Shown piece by piece: positions 25,701-36,858 of a stretch of 64,000 nucleotides of DNA. A model generated the notes under the pieces. That model searched no databases and had not been told where the DNA came from. It worked only from the letters and a program-made list of their open reading frames with translations. The translations under genes were made by a program, and so were the position numbers. The stretch's first letter is position 1, and each line of letters starts with the position of its first letter. The DNA lies in contig OZ037771.1 of the NCBI GenBank assembly GCA_964035545.1, forward strand, positions 14,070,633 through 14,134,632, written 5' to 3'. Origin of the DNA: Bugula neritina. Taxonomy: Eukaryota > Bryozoa > Gymnolaemata > Cheilostomatida > Bugulidae.

Positions 25701-26563
25701 GTGAAATATACATAAAATTGAAGTTGTCCACCAATTTCTGAACACCCTTATTTGCCATCTGAATAGTGAAATGTACATAAACTTGAAGTTGCCCACCCAT
25801 TTTCTAATTTTATTGCTTGTCATCTATGGAAAATGTTCATAAACTTGAAGTTGCTCACCCATTTTCCAATGTTCTGTTAGTCATTTTCATAGTAATATGT
25901 AGATGAAATTGAAGTTGCCCACCCATTTAACTTTTTTGCTAGTTTATAGTGAAATGTAAATACAATTGAAGTTGGCCAATCAATTACCAACTTTCTTGTT
26001 TGTCATATTATTATTTTATGGTGAAATGTACATAAAATTGAAGTTGTCCACCCATTTTCCAACAATTTCTTATTAGTCATTTTCATAATAAAATCTAGGT
26101 AAAATTGAAGTTGCCCGCCCATTTTAAGAACTGTCTTGTTTGCGATCTTTATGGCAAAACTTACATAAACTTGAAGTTGTCACCTATTTCTGATCACCCT
26201 TGTTTTGTCATTTTATAGGGAAATGCACATAAGGTCGAAGTTGCCTACCCATTTAGGAACATATCAAATTTTTTGTCATCTTTATAGAAAAATGTACAAA
26301 AATTTGAATTTGCCCATCCATTTTCACAACATATTCTTAAACACGACTTCATTTTACCACAGTTTATACATACATTTACATTGAATGTTTTTTGTTTCTA
26401 GTCAGTATTCTTGTTGCTTTGTAGGTGGTCACCATCTTACTGTAAAGAGCAGCAAGACTTTGAAGCTTTAAATATATATTTTGAGGAAAAGAATGAGCAG
26501 ACTGAATTCACAGTCTCCAGAAGCCTAATCTGTAACATTCAGTTGGACCTTAATTTTAGATGA
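22786..26563 (+). CDS. Small spliced gene inside the 19.9-kb block, 3' two exons
   Basis: Exon A (22786-22870) follows a strong TTTTTTTTCAG acceptor and ends at a GTAAAC donor. Exon B (26425-26563) follows TTGTAG and ends at TGA 26561-26563, with AATAAA at 26611. Exon A ends in phase 2 (AA) and exon B begins with G, so the join makes AAG and keeps one frame of 74 complete codons: NPLHYSRYIDYSDIEK... then WSPSYCKEQQDFEAL... ending in LDLNFR. The peptide is acidic, tyrosine-rich and soluble-looking. The 3.55-kb intron holds a duplicated segment and a 66-bp minisatellite. The 5' end is unknown; a CpG-rich segment with ATG at 22175 is a candidate first exon. The product is not recognised, and nothing in it resembles a transposase. 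Confidence 0.5.
23060..23420. repeat. Dispersed duplicate, copy a
   Basis: It shares landmarks in the same order with 24600-24960: attatttgtaggc, tcacacctctgactactt, caatttccaagtattt, and gtgagcacaactct. Both copies lie in the intron of the spliced gene. Similarity is interrupted and old. The tatttgtag boundary looks like a splice acceptor in both, so an ancestral duplicated exon is possible, but neither copy keeps an open frame. Confidence 0.45.
24600..24960. repeat. Dispersed duplicate, copy b
   Basis: Second copy of the segment at 23060-23420, about 1.54 kb downstream in direct orientation, with the matching landmarks ttatttgtaggc, tcacacctgtgattactt, ctatttccatgtactt and gtgagcacaactct. 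Confidence 0.45.
25129..26345. repeat. Minisatellite, about 66-bp period, roughly 19 units
   Basis: The consensus is gaagttgcccacccattt, a variable piece, cttgttagtcattttta, then tagtgaaatgtacataaa. The gaagttg word or a variant appears about every 65-67 bases, for example at 25720, 25785, 25847, 25913, 26041, 26108, 26174 and 26239. Units are diverged from each other, so the array is old. It lies inside the 3.55-kb intron of the spliced gene. Confidence 0.8.
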
Positions 26564-27190
26564 AGCTTAATAATTAGAAAGCTAAAATAACTTTAAATCT
26601 CCAAAGCGTAAATAAAGCTCATTGCTAATGTTCAGCTTTGGATATAAAGGAATTAACGTTCTAAAATGATAATTTGTATTATTCCGTTTACTTGCTTATA
26701 TGCAGAAATGTTTTCTTTGTTGACTTTACTAAATAGCTATGTTTTGAATCAACATTTGTAAATTAGCTTTACTTTTTTGGCTGCTTAAATTTTTTGCGTA
26801 TTTCTTATGACCTGTTGCTATCTATAATTTTGCATTAGCTTCAATATGAATTTATTTATCTACTTATTAGCCACATTTTTTTATATGTAATTTATTTTAG
26901 CTCATTTAAATTGACAAATAAGTCTTTATATTAGGTTGCACATGTTTTTTAGTAACAATTATTGTTTGTAATTATTGCTCTTCACTTTTAAACAATAAAG
27001 TTATCAATACACAATATAAAACTTCCACTTGTATATATTATACTGCTATATATACTTTCATATAGCAATGGTTATGTAAACCTTGCCAAATAATTATAAT
27101 AACCTAAATTTGCAATGCTGCATAGAGTTTATACAGCATTATAATAGCATTTATGAAAAGTTGTTTATAGAGCGTTTTAGATAAAAAAGC
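26564..27190. other. 3' flank of the spliced gene, AT-rich
   Basis: It holds the AATAAA at 26611 and a second AATAAA-type signal at 26994. There is no further gene. It leads into the right ACGTT array. Confidence 0.5.
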
Positions 27191-27194
27191 TAAA

Positions 27195-27593
27195 TAACGT
27201 CTACATTTCAACATCTAGATAACGCTTGCTTTGCAACATTATAAAAACGTTGCTGAAGCAATGTTATGGCAACGTTTGTATGACTTGTTTATAAAACGTT
27301 GGTAAAATGGTTTGCAGAAAACGTTGTTGCCTAAACGTTGTGTGAGACAAAGAGATACATTTAAATTTAAACATTTACGCAATGTTGGATCGCAACCTTT
27401 CACCAACGTTGTATGAAAAACATCTACACAACGTTATGCAACGCAACGTTTATGAAAGGTTGGTAAAACGTTTTGCGATAAACGTTTGTTTCAAACGTTG
27501 TATATAGTACAAAAATGTGTCGACATTTAAACATTTAATAAACGTTTTTTCCAACGTTTATACAACGTCATATCAATGTAAATTGTTAGTGGG
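27195..27593. repeat. Right terminal array of ACGTT words, about 161-bp period
   Basis: AACGTT, CAACG and AACATT words recur as in the left array. Two long units align (ggtaaaatggtttgc at 27301 and ggtaaaacgttttgc at 27462), a spacing of 161 bp. The last bases, TTGTTAGTGGG, are the right end of the inserted block. The repeat unit differs in length from the left array, so the ends share a motif style rather than a long perfect inverted repeat. Confidence 0.7.
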
Positions 27594-27596
27594 GTT
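27594..27596. repeat. Target-site duplication, right copy (GTT)
   Basis: Matches 7655-7657. Retrotransposon sequence resumes immediately with cttta(t)cc, in register with the uninterrupted copy at 44845. Confidence 0.6.
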
Positions 27597-28440
27597 CTTT
27601 ATCCTATATTTTTCTTCAACCATTCTTCTCAATGAATCATTGTAAGCTCTACTTTTTCACTCTGCTATTTTACTTAAGTCTGATCTAATTTCTTTTTATT
27701 TCTTCTGCAGTCGTATTTTCCATACTTGTACATTGTCAGTTTTTCTTTTTCCTTTTTGTTACACACTTGTTCTGTTACTATTTTTCGCACAAGCCATGGT
27801 GGTGTTATTAAGCTCAATGGTATTAATAATCTCAACACAGTTTAGCACATCATTAATCTGTTTTACTGCCTGTAGTAATTTGACCCTCTCAATGTGCCTA
27901 AGGGCTCTTAGTGTTGGTCGATCATTAGATAGTTTGTTATGCTCATTTATAATTTTTCTACTAACACTTTTTCTACCTCTGAACTAGGTACTCTTAAAAT
28001 TCTCATGGCTGATTTATATGCTATCTCATGTTGTACTATAACATCCTCTATTTGCAAATTTAGCTCTTCATTATCTTCTTCACCAATTGATGTGCCTAGT
28101 TCTTGCAAGGTTCCTTCTTCAATCTTATGGAGTTCTTCTTCCATAAAATGCTTGTGTTTCTTCATAGTTCTTGCTTAATCCGCCAGTCTCTATTCGCTGA
28201 TGTTAAACTCTCCTCTGTTTTCCAGCGTTTGCACATTCTTTTTAAATAATTCTTTGATCCGGGTCTACAGAGCTCATACATTGTTTTTCTATAACCTCTC
28301 AATTTGGGTGTACTTTTGAAGTAGCATTCCATGACAACTTTGTTGTCTTCTCTTGAGTATCTTCTTCTAGTTGTGCCAGTAACGGGTTGACGGCCGTAGG
28401 TTGCCTGGCCCTCCACATACCCACTGCCAGACGGGACATG
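27597..28440 (-). pseudogene. Non-LTR retrotransposon copy 1, 5' part
   Basis: On the minus strand this is the N-terminal region of the same element. One frame (28416-28162) has a basic segment TRRRYSREDNKVVMECYF followed by LRGYRKTMYELC, which is the leader seen in this retrotransposon family. A second frame (28165-27947), offset, is acidic and helix-rich (KKHKHFMEEELHKIEEG, EEDNEELNLQIEDVIV). The frames are broken from each other by stops and frameshifts. The sequence continues in copy 1 only after skipping the 19.9-kb block. The equivalent in copy 2 is 44845-45690, where the frames differ by only a few residues. Confidence 0.65.
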
Positions 28441-29452
28441 CCATGTTTAGTTAGACATACCATTAACGTCGTTGGCTTTATTAGTTCTATTTTAATGGAT
28501 CATATTATTATTTTTAATTATTATTATTATCACTATCAGTAGCAAAAAAATAATTTTATATTTGTTATTAGTTACTACTTATAGAAATTGAGTGCCACAG
28601 CTTGAGGGTTATAAAGTCAGTCTTAGTCAGTGTAATGGGGATGCTGATACTGACATTTGGCTTTGAGCTCATACTTAAATTGCTAACAACTATACCTAAG
28701 GATAACAGGAGTATTAAAATGTTAATTTATAAGAATTATAACCTTAGAGTGGAGATATTATTCTCAATTTATTTAGTTTTTACTTTACTAACTTTTATTT
28801 TATTCATCAACCTTACTGTCTATTTAAATAGCAAACTAAAGAATAATTATGAAGGCCTTTGAATTGAAGTACTTTTCTGTAGCTGATTAGATTTCAAGTA
28901 TTAAAATAACATACTAAGACAGAATACCATTATATGAGCTAGATTAATAAAGTAAAGAAGATTTCTTTGTTAATCAAAATATAGGTGTCACATATGCCTA
29001 TTTTTAAGATTATGTTCTTATATGTGCTGTCTTTTTAATATTTTTAAAGTGCTACATTTTGAGGGTAGCCTACATCAATATGACTGCCCTGTAATTGCTT
29101 GTCAACTATAAGAGTTAGACCTATAAACTGTCTCATTTTCAAATTATCTTTACTTTTCTAATTGATGTTAACATGACTATTCCTATTAGTATTTTGGTGT
29201 TTACCATTAGTAATGTTTGAACTAACATCAATATCATTGTTAATTTGTCTAATTATTCAAATTTTAATATTCATCATTTGTGAACAGTAAAAAAAATTTT
29301 GTCTTTCTTAAATTAATGTGATGCTAGATTAGCTACTCTAGCAAGTGTGTATTGTGCAATGAGTACTAATGCCATATTTTTGCACTTCTTGTTCTATATA
29401 ATTTAGATTTAAGGTAACAATTCCTAAAGCTATCACATAATGCTGCTATCAG

Positions 29453-31407
29453 TTATAAAGATGTCACTGATCCAAACATTGAAAACCAGCTGAGTGCATG
29501 CAAGGTTGAAAACTTATTTTCTCTGGTTAGGTAAGTAGAAAGGTATTTGCTGTAATTTACAACTATTTTGTTTTCAACATCCTTGATGTTCATCTCTAAA
29601 AGATAAGTAGCACATAATGGTACCTGCTTTACTTAGCAGAAGAAATTATTGTCAAAGCTCTATTACTACATTTTAAATTGTATGACACTCTTTTGACTAC
29701 ATTCGATTTCATATCTCAAATAATTATATTTCTGACTCATGAAACTGTAACCACACACTTGAGAACAAAATAAATAATGATATGGAAGCTTTCTTTACCT
29801 TTGTCAATTTAGTCAACAGCCAATGACTGAAAACATGTTTTGTACACTATTGATTGCCTCTCTATTTCCGCTATAAGGCAGAAACTTTAATCTCAAAATT
29901 TAAGACACTGGCAATTCTTCCCAATAATACGTTGTTCAAAACAAATATTTTTTGCCAAGTAATATAGTATTTAATTATATTTTTTAGTCAAAGAAATTTG
30001 TTTGGTTTCTTGTGTCATCTTGAATAGCTTGTTATTCATTATCTTTTTCTTCGTGTTATGACTATGAGTGTATATAACCTTTGCTGACAGGTTTTTTCCC
30101 CATCACTATATGTTTTCTCTTTTTACTCTCTAACAGTTTTATTTCCGTTCATTTTTAGAGTTTACTAAAATGACATGGGTGTGCTTTGTTGTGGCTCCTA
30201 ATTGAGCGCATCCGTTGAGATTATTGGAAGTTTTGTTGAAACTGAGCTGAGGCCTCTTACTCCTAAAGGCAAGAATTTGAGTCATCTTAGCTACTTGTAG
30301 CATATCAACATCGAACAGCACCATTCCACTACTCTAAGCTTAAGGTTTTGGCTGCATTAGATCAACAGGTAAGTTTAATAGTTTGTATTTCGTACACTAT
30401 TTCATGATGTCTGTTCAGCATTTACTTGGTAGCACACATTTATAGATTTTGCATTCTTTTAGTTTTTTGCAGTACAACTTTTCTACGCAACTATTACACT
30501 GTTGTTGCTGTTAATTGTAGTTTATTCTGCTTGACCATGCAATTATTGAATTATGTTGCAAAGGTGATTGAGTCCTTTTATTTAATTTAGTACACACTGG
30601 AAATCTGCAGTTTTTAGCCATTTTTACAATTTAGCTGCTAATGAACAATGCTTTTTGCTTAAAATTAGTGAGACATCAAGAAATACACCTAAATAATCAA
30701 GGTTCTTCTTAATTTTGCATGATTTCTCATGTTTTTTCCTATTTATTCATTTCATTTGGATTGCCTACTGTTACAAACTAACCGTGGCGATCCCCAGTCA
30801 GAAGTGGCTGTAATTAGAAAAAAGCATAGGAAATCAAAGAAAATTAAAAAGAGCCTTGATTATTTAGGTGTATTTATTGATATTTTTTTAGTTTCGGGCC
30901 AAAACTCATGTTCATTAGCAAAAACTTGAGATCTTCAGTATGTACTAACTTAAATAAAATGAACCAATTGCAGTAAATTTCTGCATTTTCTAATACTTCT
31001 TAAACTTACACCTAAAATAGTGCTGTCTTAAGAAAATGACACTAGCTGCTGTTTTCATGTATGTGCCCCAATTGTATATAATGCTGTTGATTTGTTTAGT
31101 GCTTTTTCTATTTGTTTGTTATATAACTTTTCTTTTATGGTTGTTGCCAGCACCTAAAGCATTATTCATTAGTGTCAATTAATTTCTACTCACAGTTTTA
31201 CTGTTACATAGTTTATAAAGCCCTTGTGTCAACTTTTCTAGATATCCTGGTTAAAATTGTTCCACTTGATGAATGGCATAGGGCATATGCAATAGCAAAA
31301 CAGTTAGTTGCAGGCTGTTTTGGAAAAAAAATTGTGCTTATAACCTTTATTTTATACATGTTATTTAGGCTTTGGTAGAACTGTTGGAGAGCCTTCCTCT
31401 TGAATAA
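29453..31407 (+). pseudogene. Broken multi-exon gene, copy 1, unrecognised
   Basis: Splice-bounded fragments on the plus strand are: 29453-29530 (YKDVTDPNIENQLSAC..., donor GTAAGT); 30291-30368 (VAYQHRTAPFHYSKLKVL..., donor GTAAGT); about 30759-30865 (NRGDPQSEVAVIRKKH..., lysine-rich); 31242 onward (DILVKIVPLDEWHRAYAIAK); and a last exon 31369-31407 (ALVELLESLPLE, stop overlapping AATAAA). Fragment 2 joins fragment 3 in phase. Breaks seen against copy 2: the acceptor before fragment 3 is TG instead of AG, a 4-base TAGT insertion shifts the DILVKI exon, and a 714-bp deletion removes two exon candidates. Fragment 1 does not connect in phase to fragment 2. Family unknown; a pseudogene is inferred. 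Confidence 0.45.
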
Positions 31408-31542
31408 AGCTACTCAACTTCCCGGATTCTACTTTATTGACATTAACCCACTACCTACAAAACGCCTTGAAATTTAGCTAATAAATTATGTATTTTGTGA
31501 GTTTTTTCAAATGTACAATGTTATGTATAAATTACAATCAGT

Positions 31543-31556
31543 TTATATATATATAC
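31543..31556. repeat. Short (TA)7 run, ancestral-length microsatellite
   Basis: This corresponds to the 83-bp TA run at 49498-49580 in copy 2 and shows the unexpanded state. Confidence 0.85.
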
Positions 31557-32938
31557 ATGTCTTTTGCTACTTAGTATTACAGTGTAAAAAGCATTTCAGG
31601 GTTAACAATTTAATTAATTGGCCCTAACAGTAATTATGTATAATACAGATTTGCAGATGCTTTAAATGAACCCAAAAAGCTGATGTTGTTAAACAGTGTA
31701 CAAAATAGTCACCTCATATCAGCCAGACATGCTTAGTCATTACCTAGCATTAAAATCATATTATGAATGCAGTCAAGTTTTGATATGCATCCCTATTATT
31801 GATAGTTTGTGAACCAGCAATTAAATATCAAGAAGCAATATTACTAACCAATGTGCTGGTTAAAGAGTTTCAAGTTGTAGTTATAGTATCAAACTATTAT
31901 AATGGCATAAAAACTATCAGTTAAAACATCTTATTAATATTTACTACAGGAATACATATTATAGGTGTGCTAAAAATCTGGTAGAAGCATCAATTATTTT
32001 AGATGTTTTGGATTTAGTATCTCTGTACTATAATGTAATATACAGAACATCAGGTGCTGTCTCCACAGTGCATTGATGGCACTAATGAATATTAATACAT
32101 GCAGGCAGTGTTGGTAATGATCTATTAAAATAGGAGTTTAAAAACCGTTTAAACAACAATGAAATGCCTGAGATTAGTCCAAGGAGAGGGGTATTTCAAG
32201 CTAGCAGATGAGCAATATAGATGCGAAAGTCTTGCCTAAAAATCATTATTGTTATATCTAGTCATTAATTTCTTGCAATAGATCTATTTCACTATTGAGA
32301 AGAACAAAATTAGCTAGTAAACAGTGTAATAGAGTCAAGGCACTTTGGCAGTGCTAGTTTAAAATAAACCTGGGATAGTCGAATAGCAGAAGTACTTTTT
32401 GATGCATAATATAATTATGTACAGCTTAAGATTTTGCAATACTGTGTTTTCAGTGAGATATTAATTTCAATAGCTACATTAAAATAATGTACAATTCTAG
32501 CAAGTGATGCAAAATCTTCTAAGATGCTATGACTGTAGCAGTTTGCTACTAGTCTCAAGTAACAAACCAAATAGCCTTTCTTTGTGCCATCATCCAAATG
32601 CCAAACAAATAACTCATCCACTCTGTAACAACAAGGTGGTCTCCCAAGTAGATTGTTAGACATTTCAGGCATTAATAACCAAAGGCTTTTCACTTTGGCA
32701 TAATTGTATAGTTACCCAGCTAAATAAATAATGTATTCATGGTATTGTAATTCCAAGCCATGCATTTATCTGTGAATGCAGCTAAGTATTTAATACGCCA
32801 TACATTTATGTACTATGTAGCAATGCCTAATGTAGCTGTCAAGCTTCTACTTATACTCATTTTACTGATGCTTTTACTTCTGATTACATGATTACAAACA
32901 TAGCAGTTCAAACAAAATTATTTTAGATAGGAATAAAT

Positions 32939-35900
32939 CAGGGCATAATTTCACAGTATCTCGTCCTCAGACATAACACTTATGTACCAATACGAGATAC
33001 ATTACATCATAAATAAATGTTGTCTATCGGCAAAAATTTTGCAGTAGCCAATCATAGTACTATAACAGGGCAGTCTGAGTGTAGTATCTCGTTTATCGGC
33101 ATAATTATAATAGCCCATAGTTGAAGATGGAGTTGGAAGCTTTTCAAATACCTCCCACATATAATAGCATTTATGCTGGTCCCTACAGCTAAATAAACAT
33201 TATGGTAGACCAATAATCATGAAAGCTCCACTCATTTGTAACTGGAGGATTTGTAGCACCACAATACTAAATTTCTTGCATTGGAGGTGCTTAGGCTGTG
33301 TTGTCATAGTGATATGTACTTATTGGGGCTTGGTATAAAATTAAACCTGACAATTATAAGGATTAAAGTATTATTGCTGTGGTTTCAACTGACCAACTTT
33401 GGAGTTATTATCTCGATTCTTCGTCAGGAATGGTTAGATAATTTCATGCAATAATGAGTTTTGGCTTTATATCATTATAAATATCTACATTGATGGCAGC
33501 ACTGAGCTAGAATTCTAATATCTTTTCAAGCTCATTGGGTGGCAGATTATTGGCTAAATTTTATGCAGATATTGAATAAATAATGTGGTTTGATAGTTGT
33601 GCTATATTGTTAGGTTCACAAGCATCTTTAAAAAGTTATAATTATTGTGTTGACCATAGGTCAAAAAATTACCTAAAGAGAGGGCAGACAACTCCAAAAG
33701 ATTGTTTTCGCAGAAGCAAGTAAAATTCAGCTAAACTGAATACTCCAACTGATCAACATTTTCATCTATTAAAATTGAAGAAAAGTTAAATATTATTATA
33801 CTCTTCTAATCATGAATAGGCACAAGCTAAAAAGATATTTATTTCAAAAAATATAAAAAGTAAAGTAACACAACAATGTTTGCAAACGCAGACCTAAAAA
33901 TGTGAATATTCTAGCTTGAAATTAAGTCTGAAATTCAGACTTTTCGAGGTTGAATTGACTTTAATTGACTCACCAGAAAAAACAATTAATAAAATTATAA
34001 AGACAAGCATGTAATGAAATATGTAATTCATTAGCAAAACTGGAGGAAAGCACTTTTTTTTCTAGAAATTGTTCGATTACATAATACATTTTGGGCAAAT
34101 GATGTTTTTTAATAAAATGAAACTGTTGTATTGTTTGGCTAGATGAAGTTTCAAAAGAATTTTTAATATTTTCTCAAATAAAGTAGACATGCACTCCATT
34201 TTCACATTTTTTGGCAAAACATGATTGGGATTCAGTAGTCAATCAGTTAAGTTTGACACAAGGAGTTGTCACATCCATTCCAAAGAACAAGACCATCTAC
34301 AATAACAAACATGGAAAGTACCTAAAATTACATTTAAGTTTACAACAGTCCTTAAAATAAATGTTGCCTTTACCAATGTTAAAAAAGAACATGATGTAAT
34401 GCTATGTTTACTTAGACTAAATCTTGCTGACTTACAATGAAATTCATTCATTTCAATTTGAAAATTCCTGTCAATAACTTGACTCTATGCTAACAACTGA
34501 TTGTAATACCAAAATCACACTGCTACTTTTAGTTTAGGGAATTCGTTTTCATCATTAGTTCAATATTCAGCAGAGGTTTTTCTTTAATGAACAAACAATA
34601 GGCATACATGCAGATGAAATATTAGGTCTAGTGAATACTAATTTTGTGCCCAACAAAAGAAAATGAAAGACTGCATGAAAAATTAACAACTCTAAAAACT
34701 TGCAATTTGAATGAGGCTCAGGCTTTTAGGTGAGCAAGAGTAACCAGAAGAGCTACTTTAATGGAAGAAATTACTGACTGATTGTGTAGTTGCAGGCTGC
34801 ATGATGTGTTTTGATCGTCACAACCACTTTTGAAAAGGGAAAATCCATTAAATTAAGACTACTGGCAAACAACAGAACGATAAGGAAAAAATACCAAGTA
34901 GAAATTCACTTCTCAAAGCAAACTGTAGTTAATACATTATAGATGCTTAGAAGAAGCAGGCAATAGTGAATGCTATATAGTGTAGATCAGGATTCTATAC
35001 AATGACAAGTAAACTGAAATTCCAGTGCACTTTGAAACTACTTGTAAGAATGGGCTTAGTGCTTTATAGTGCCTTGAAATTTTTTCAAGTCTAATTGGCA
35101 CCATGCTATTAGAATTCGCAGAGAGATGACCCTTTAAACTTTCACTTTAAACTTTAATACCTTCACGATTTTCAGTAAGAAATTCAATTTATCTAGGTCT
35201 GAAATTTCACCGAGTTGCATTGTAAAAGCCGCTGGTCAAAATGTTTAGTTTGTGATAACTTAATCAGCTGATTTCAGAATAACAATCATTGGGAATGACA
35301 TCTTCATGTAGATATAGATATTTATGCTTATAATTATATCGGCTGCCTTCATCAATCATCGATACTATGCTGCCAAATCAACTAATTAATTACAGTTGGA
35401 AACTTCAATGGGCATTGAATAGCAATTTGGCAAGTTATACTTTTAATATTACAAAAAGAACTTATGCATCAATGCATCAATATGATTTAAAACATAGGTG
35501 GGTACTCGGCAAGTGATATTAACTGAAACTGGAACTTTTTTCATGCAGGAAAAGCATCAACGCAACTCAACAGAAACTTAAAAATGTCCGGCACACTTTA
35601 TGCTTTGGCAACATGCACACAATAACCTCGTTTATGGTACAAACCTTTTTGTTGATTGTTTTCCAACATTTTCACTAGAGCAAACCCGAAAGAAATTTGG
35701 AAACTGCATAATGACGCCAGCCACCGTGGCATCATCTTCTCTGGAAAATTATTGACAAATCATCACCCAAAAACTTCAGCAAAGCCTCCATCAATAGTAT
35801 GTAATACTTTAGGTGAAACTAAAAAGAAAGAGACAATATTTTCGTGTAATTTAACCCATCAATAAACGCATCAATAGTTAGTGTGGCCACGGTTTAAACC

Positions 35901-36850
35901 TCATTAATTTCATGCTATTTAAGGCTTTTACAACTTAAAAGATGTAATTCATCTGCAAGAGAAATGTTAGGTATATGAAATGAGTAGAAGTGCAAAAGCA
36001 AGCAGGTATTAAGGAAGGAAGAGTTAGTAGGTGTACTTTGACTTGCGATAAATCAATGTGATACCAGATGTGAATTTTGAGGTGTGTTTAGTCCAATCTC
36101 ACTGAAAAGGTAGAAATAGCTAAATTTACGAGACACACAATATTTTATAAAATACTGCACATTCATTAAAACTTTATAAAACTCTAGTGTGAAGGGTGAC
36201 TCACACTTTTAAACCGTAGATGAGCTAAGTTGTAAAAGTTTGATGAAAACCTTTTACTCTATAAATTTATGCAACATAAAATACTCTCCACATATTCAAC
36301 AGCTACGAAGTTTTGTTGAAGATAAACTTCCTCAACAAATATACAGAAAAAAGCTATTTGAAAGCCAAATTTCATTAGCATATTATAAGATTATTTGTGT
36401 TTCATCTTTATAAACAGTGATTTAGTCATTTAACTGATAACTAATGATTTCACTTTGTTTTTCATTCAATAAAAACTAAGTGTAGTTGGTGTTAAAAACA
36501 GCTTTCATTTCTCACTTTTTTTCTCACCCTAATCTGCGTAGGCAAACAATTGGATTGTTTCAAACACCACATCAGTAAAGCGTGACAGCATAGCCAGTGG
36601 AGAAAACAATCATCTATACTGCTGGATCAGTGGCAACTTGTGAGTGTGTCAGAGTAGTGTCTTGTTGGGTGACTCTACAAATAAATTATGAATTTGAATA
36701 TACTACAAAGTTGCAAACATTGTTTTAACAAAACACAGCATTTATTTGATGTTATATGTAAAGCTCAAGTTAGTATAATATATATTAAATAAATTTTAGC
36801 TTTCCTTTTGGATACTCTGAAACAAAATAAAAAAATAAACCAAAATTGGG
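32939..36850. other. AT-rich non-coding stretch
   Basis: No supported gene. Near 32940-33118 the word gtatctcgt occurs in both orientations, between gggcataatt and aattataatagccc, hinting at a small decayed element without confirmed ends. The frames at 34269-34451 (minus) and 35656-35865 (plus, no ATG start) have no recognisable content. Confidence 0.5.
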
Positions 36851-36858
36851 TAAAGCCA

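Larger units (their letters stand above)
7658..27593. mobile_element. 19.9-kb DNA-transposon-like insertion with ACGTT-array ends
   Basis: Comparing the two retrotransposon copies shows a single 19,936-bp insertion. Left flank plus right flank reads ctttgtt|ctttatcc, as the uninterrupted copy does at 44839-44850 apart from one base. GTT (or GTTC) is present at both ends (7655-7657 and 27594-27596), as expected of a target-site duplication. The left end begins CCCAACTAACAA and the reverse complement of the right end begins CCCACTAACAA, forming short inverted repeats with one extra A on the left. Both ends continue inward as ACGTT-rich arrays. No transposase, helicase or polymerase domain was recognised inside, so the superfamily is unknown. 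The CACTAA-like right end recalls CACTA elements, but the left end does not match exactly. It could be non-autonomous, a decayed autonomous element, or one with a heavily split gene. Confidence 0.72.
28441..32938. repeat. Segmental duplication, copy 1, flank beyond the retrotransposon
   Basis: This is nearly identical (about 2% divergence by eye) to 45691-50998. It ends in GAATAAAT (32931-32938), after which the copies differ. It contains exon fragments of an unrecognised gene (separate entry) and otherwise AT-rich DNA. Relative to copy 2 it lacks 714 bp (copy 2 positions 48408-49121, bounded by CAT microhomology) and 36 bp near 32232 (bounded by AGT). Confidence 0.85.

Noticed and set aside
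25129-26345. CRISPR-like repeat array
   Set aside because: Units are about 66 bp with no unique spacers, and the context is eukaryotic; it is a minisatellite.
7658-27593. Classifying the block as a CACTA or Maverick element
   Set aside because: Only the right end resembles CACTAA. The left end has an extra A, and no transposase, integrase or DNA polymerase was seen, so a superfamily name is not justified.
28602-28862. 86-codon membrane-like frame present in both duplication copies (also 45851-46111)
   Set aside because: No ATG at the reported start, and between copies I count one silent against four replacement changes, so there is no sign of protein constraint. The apparent membrane segments follow from T-rich DNA.
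30139-30324. 61-codon minus-strand frame in copy 1
   Set aside because: It overlaps a plus-strand exon candidate with a good GTAAGT donor, and the end of the frame shifts in copy 2 through a one-base length change.
32415-32693. 92-codon minus-strand frame in both copies (also 50475-50753)
   Set aside because: It looks protein-like, but copies differ by about five replacements and one silent change, and no splice signals or family were found.
32940-33118. Possible small element with gtatctcgt in both orientations
   Set aside because: Ends and target duplication could not be fixed; the similarity may be chance.
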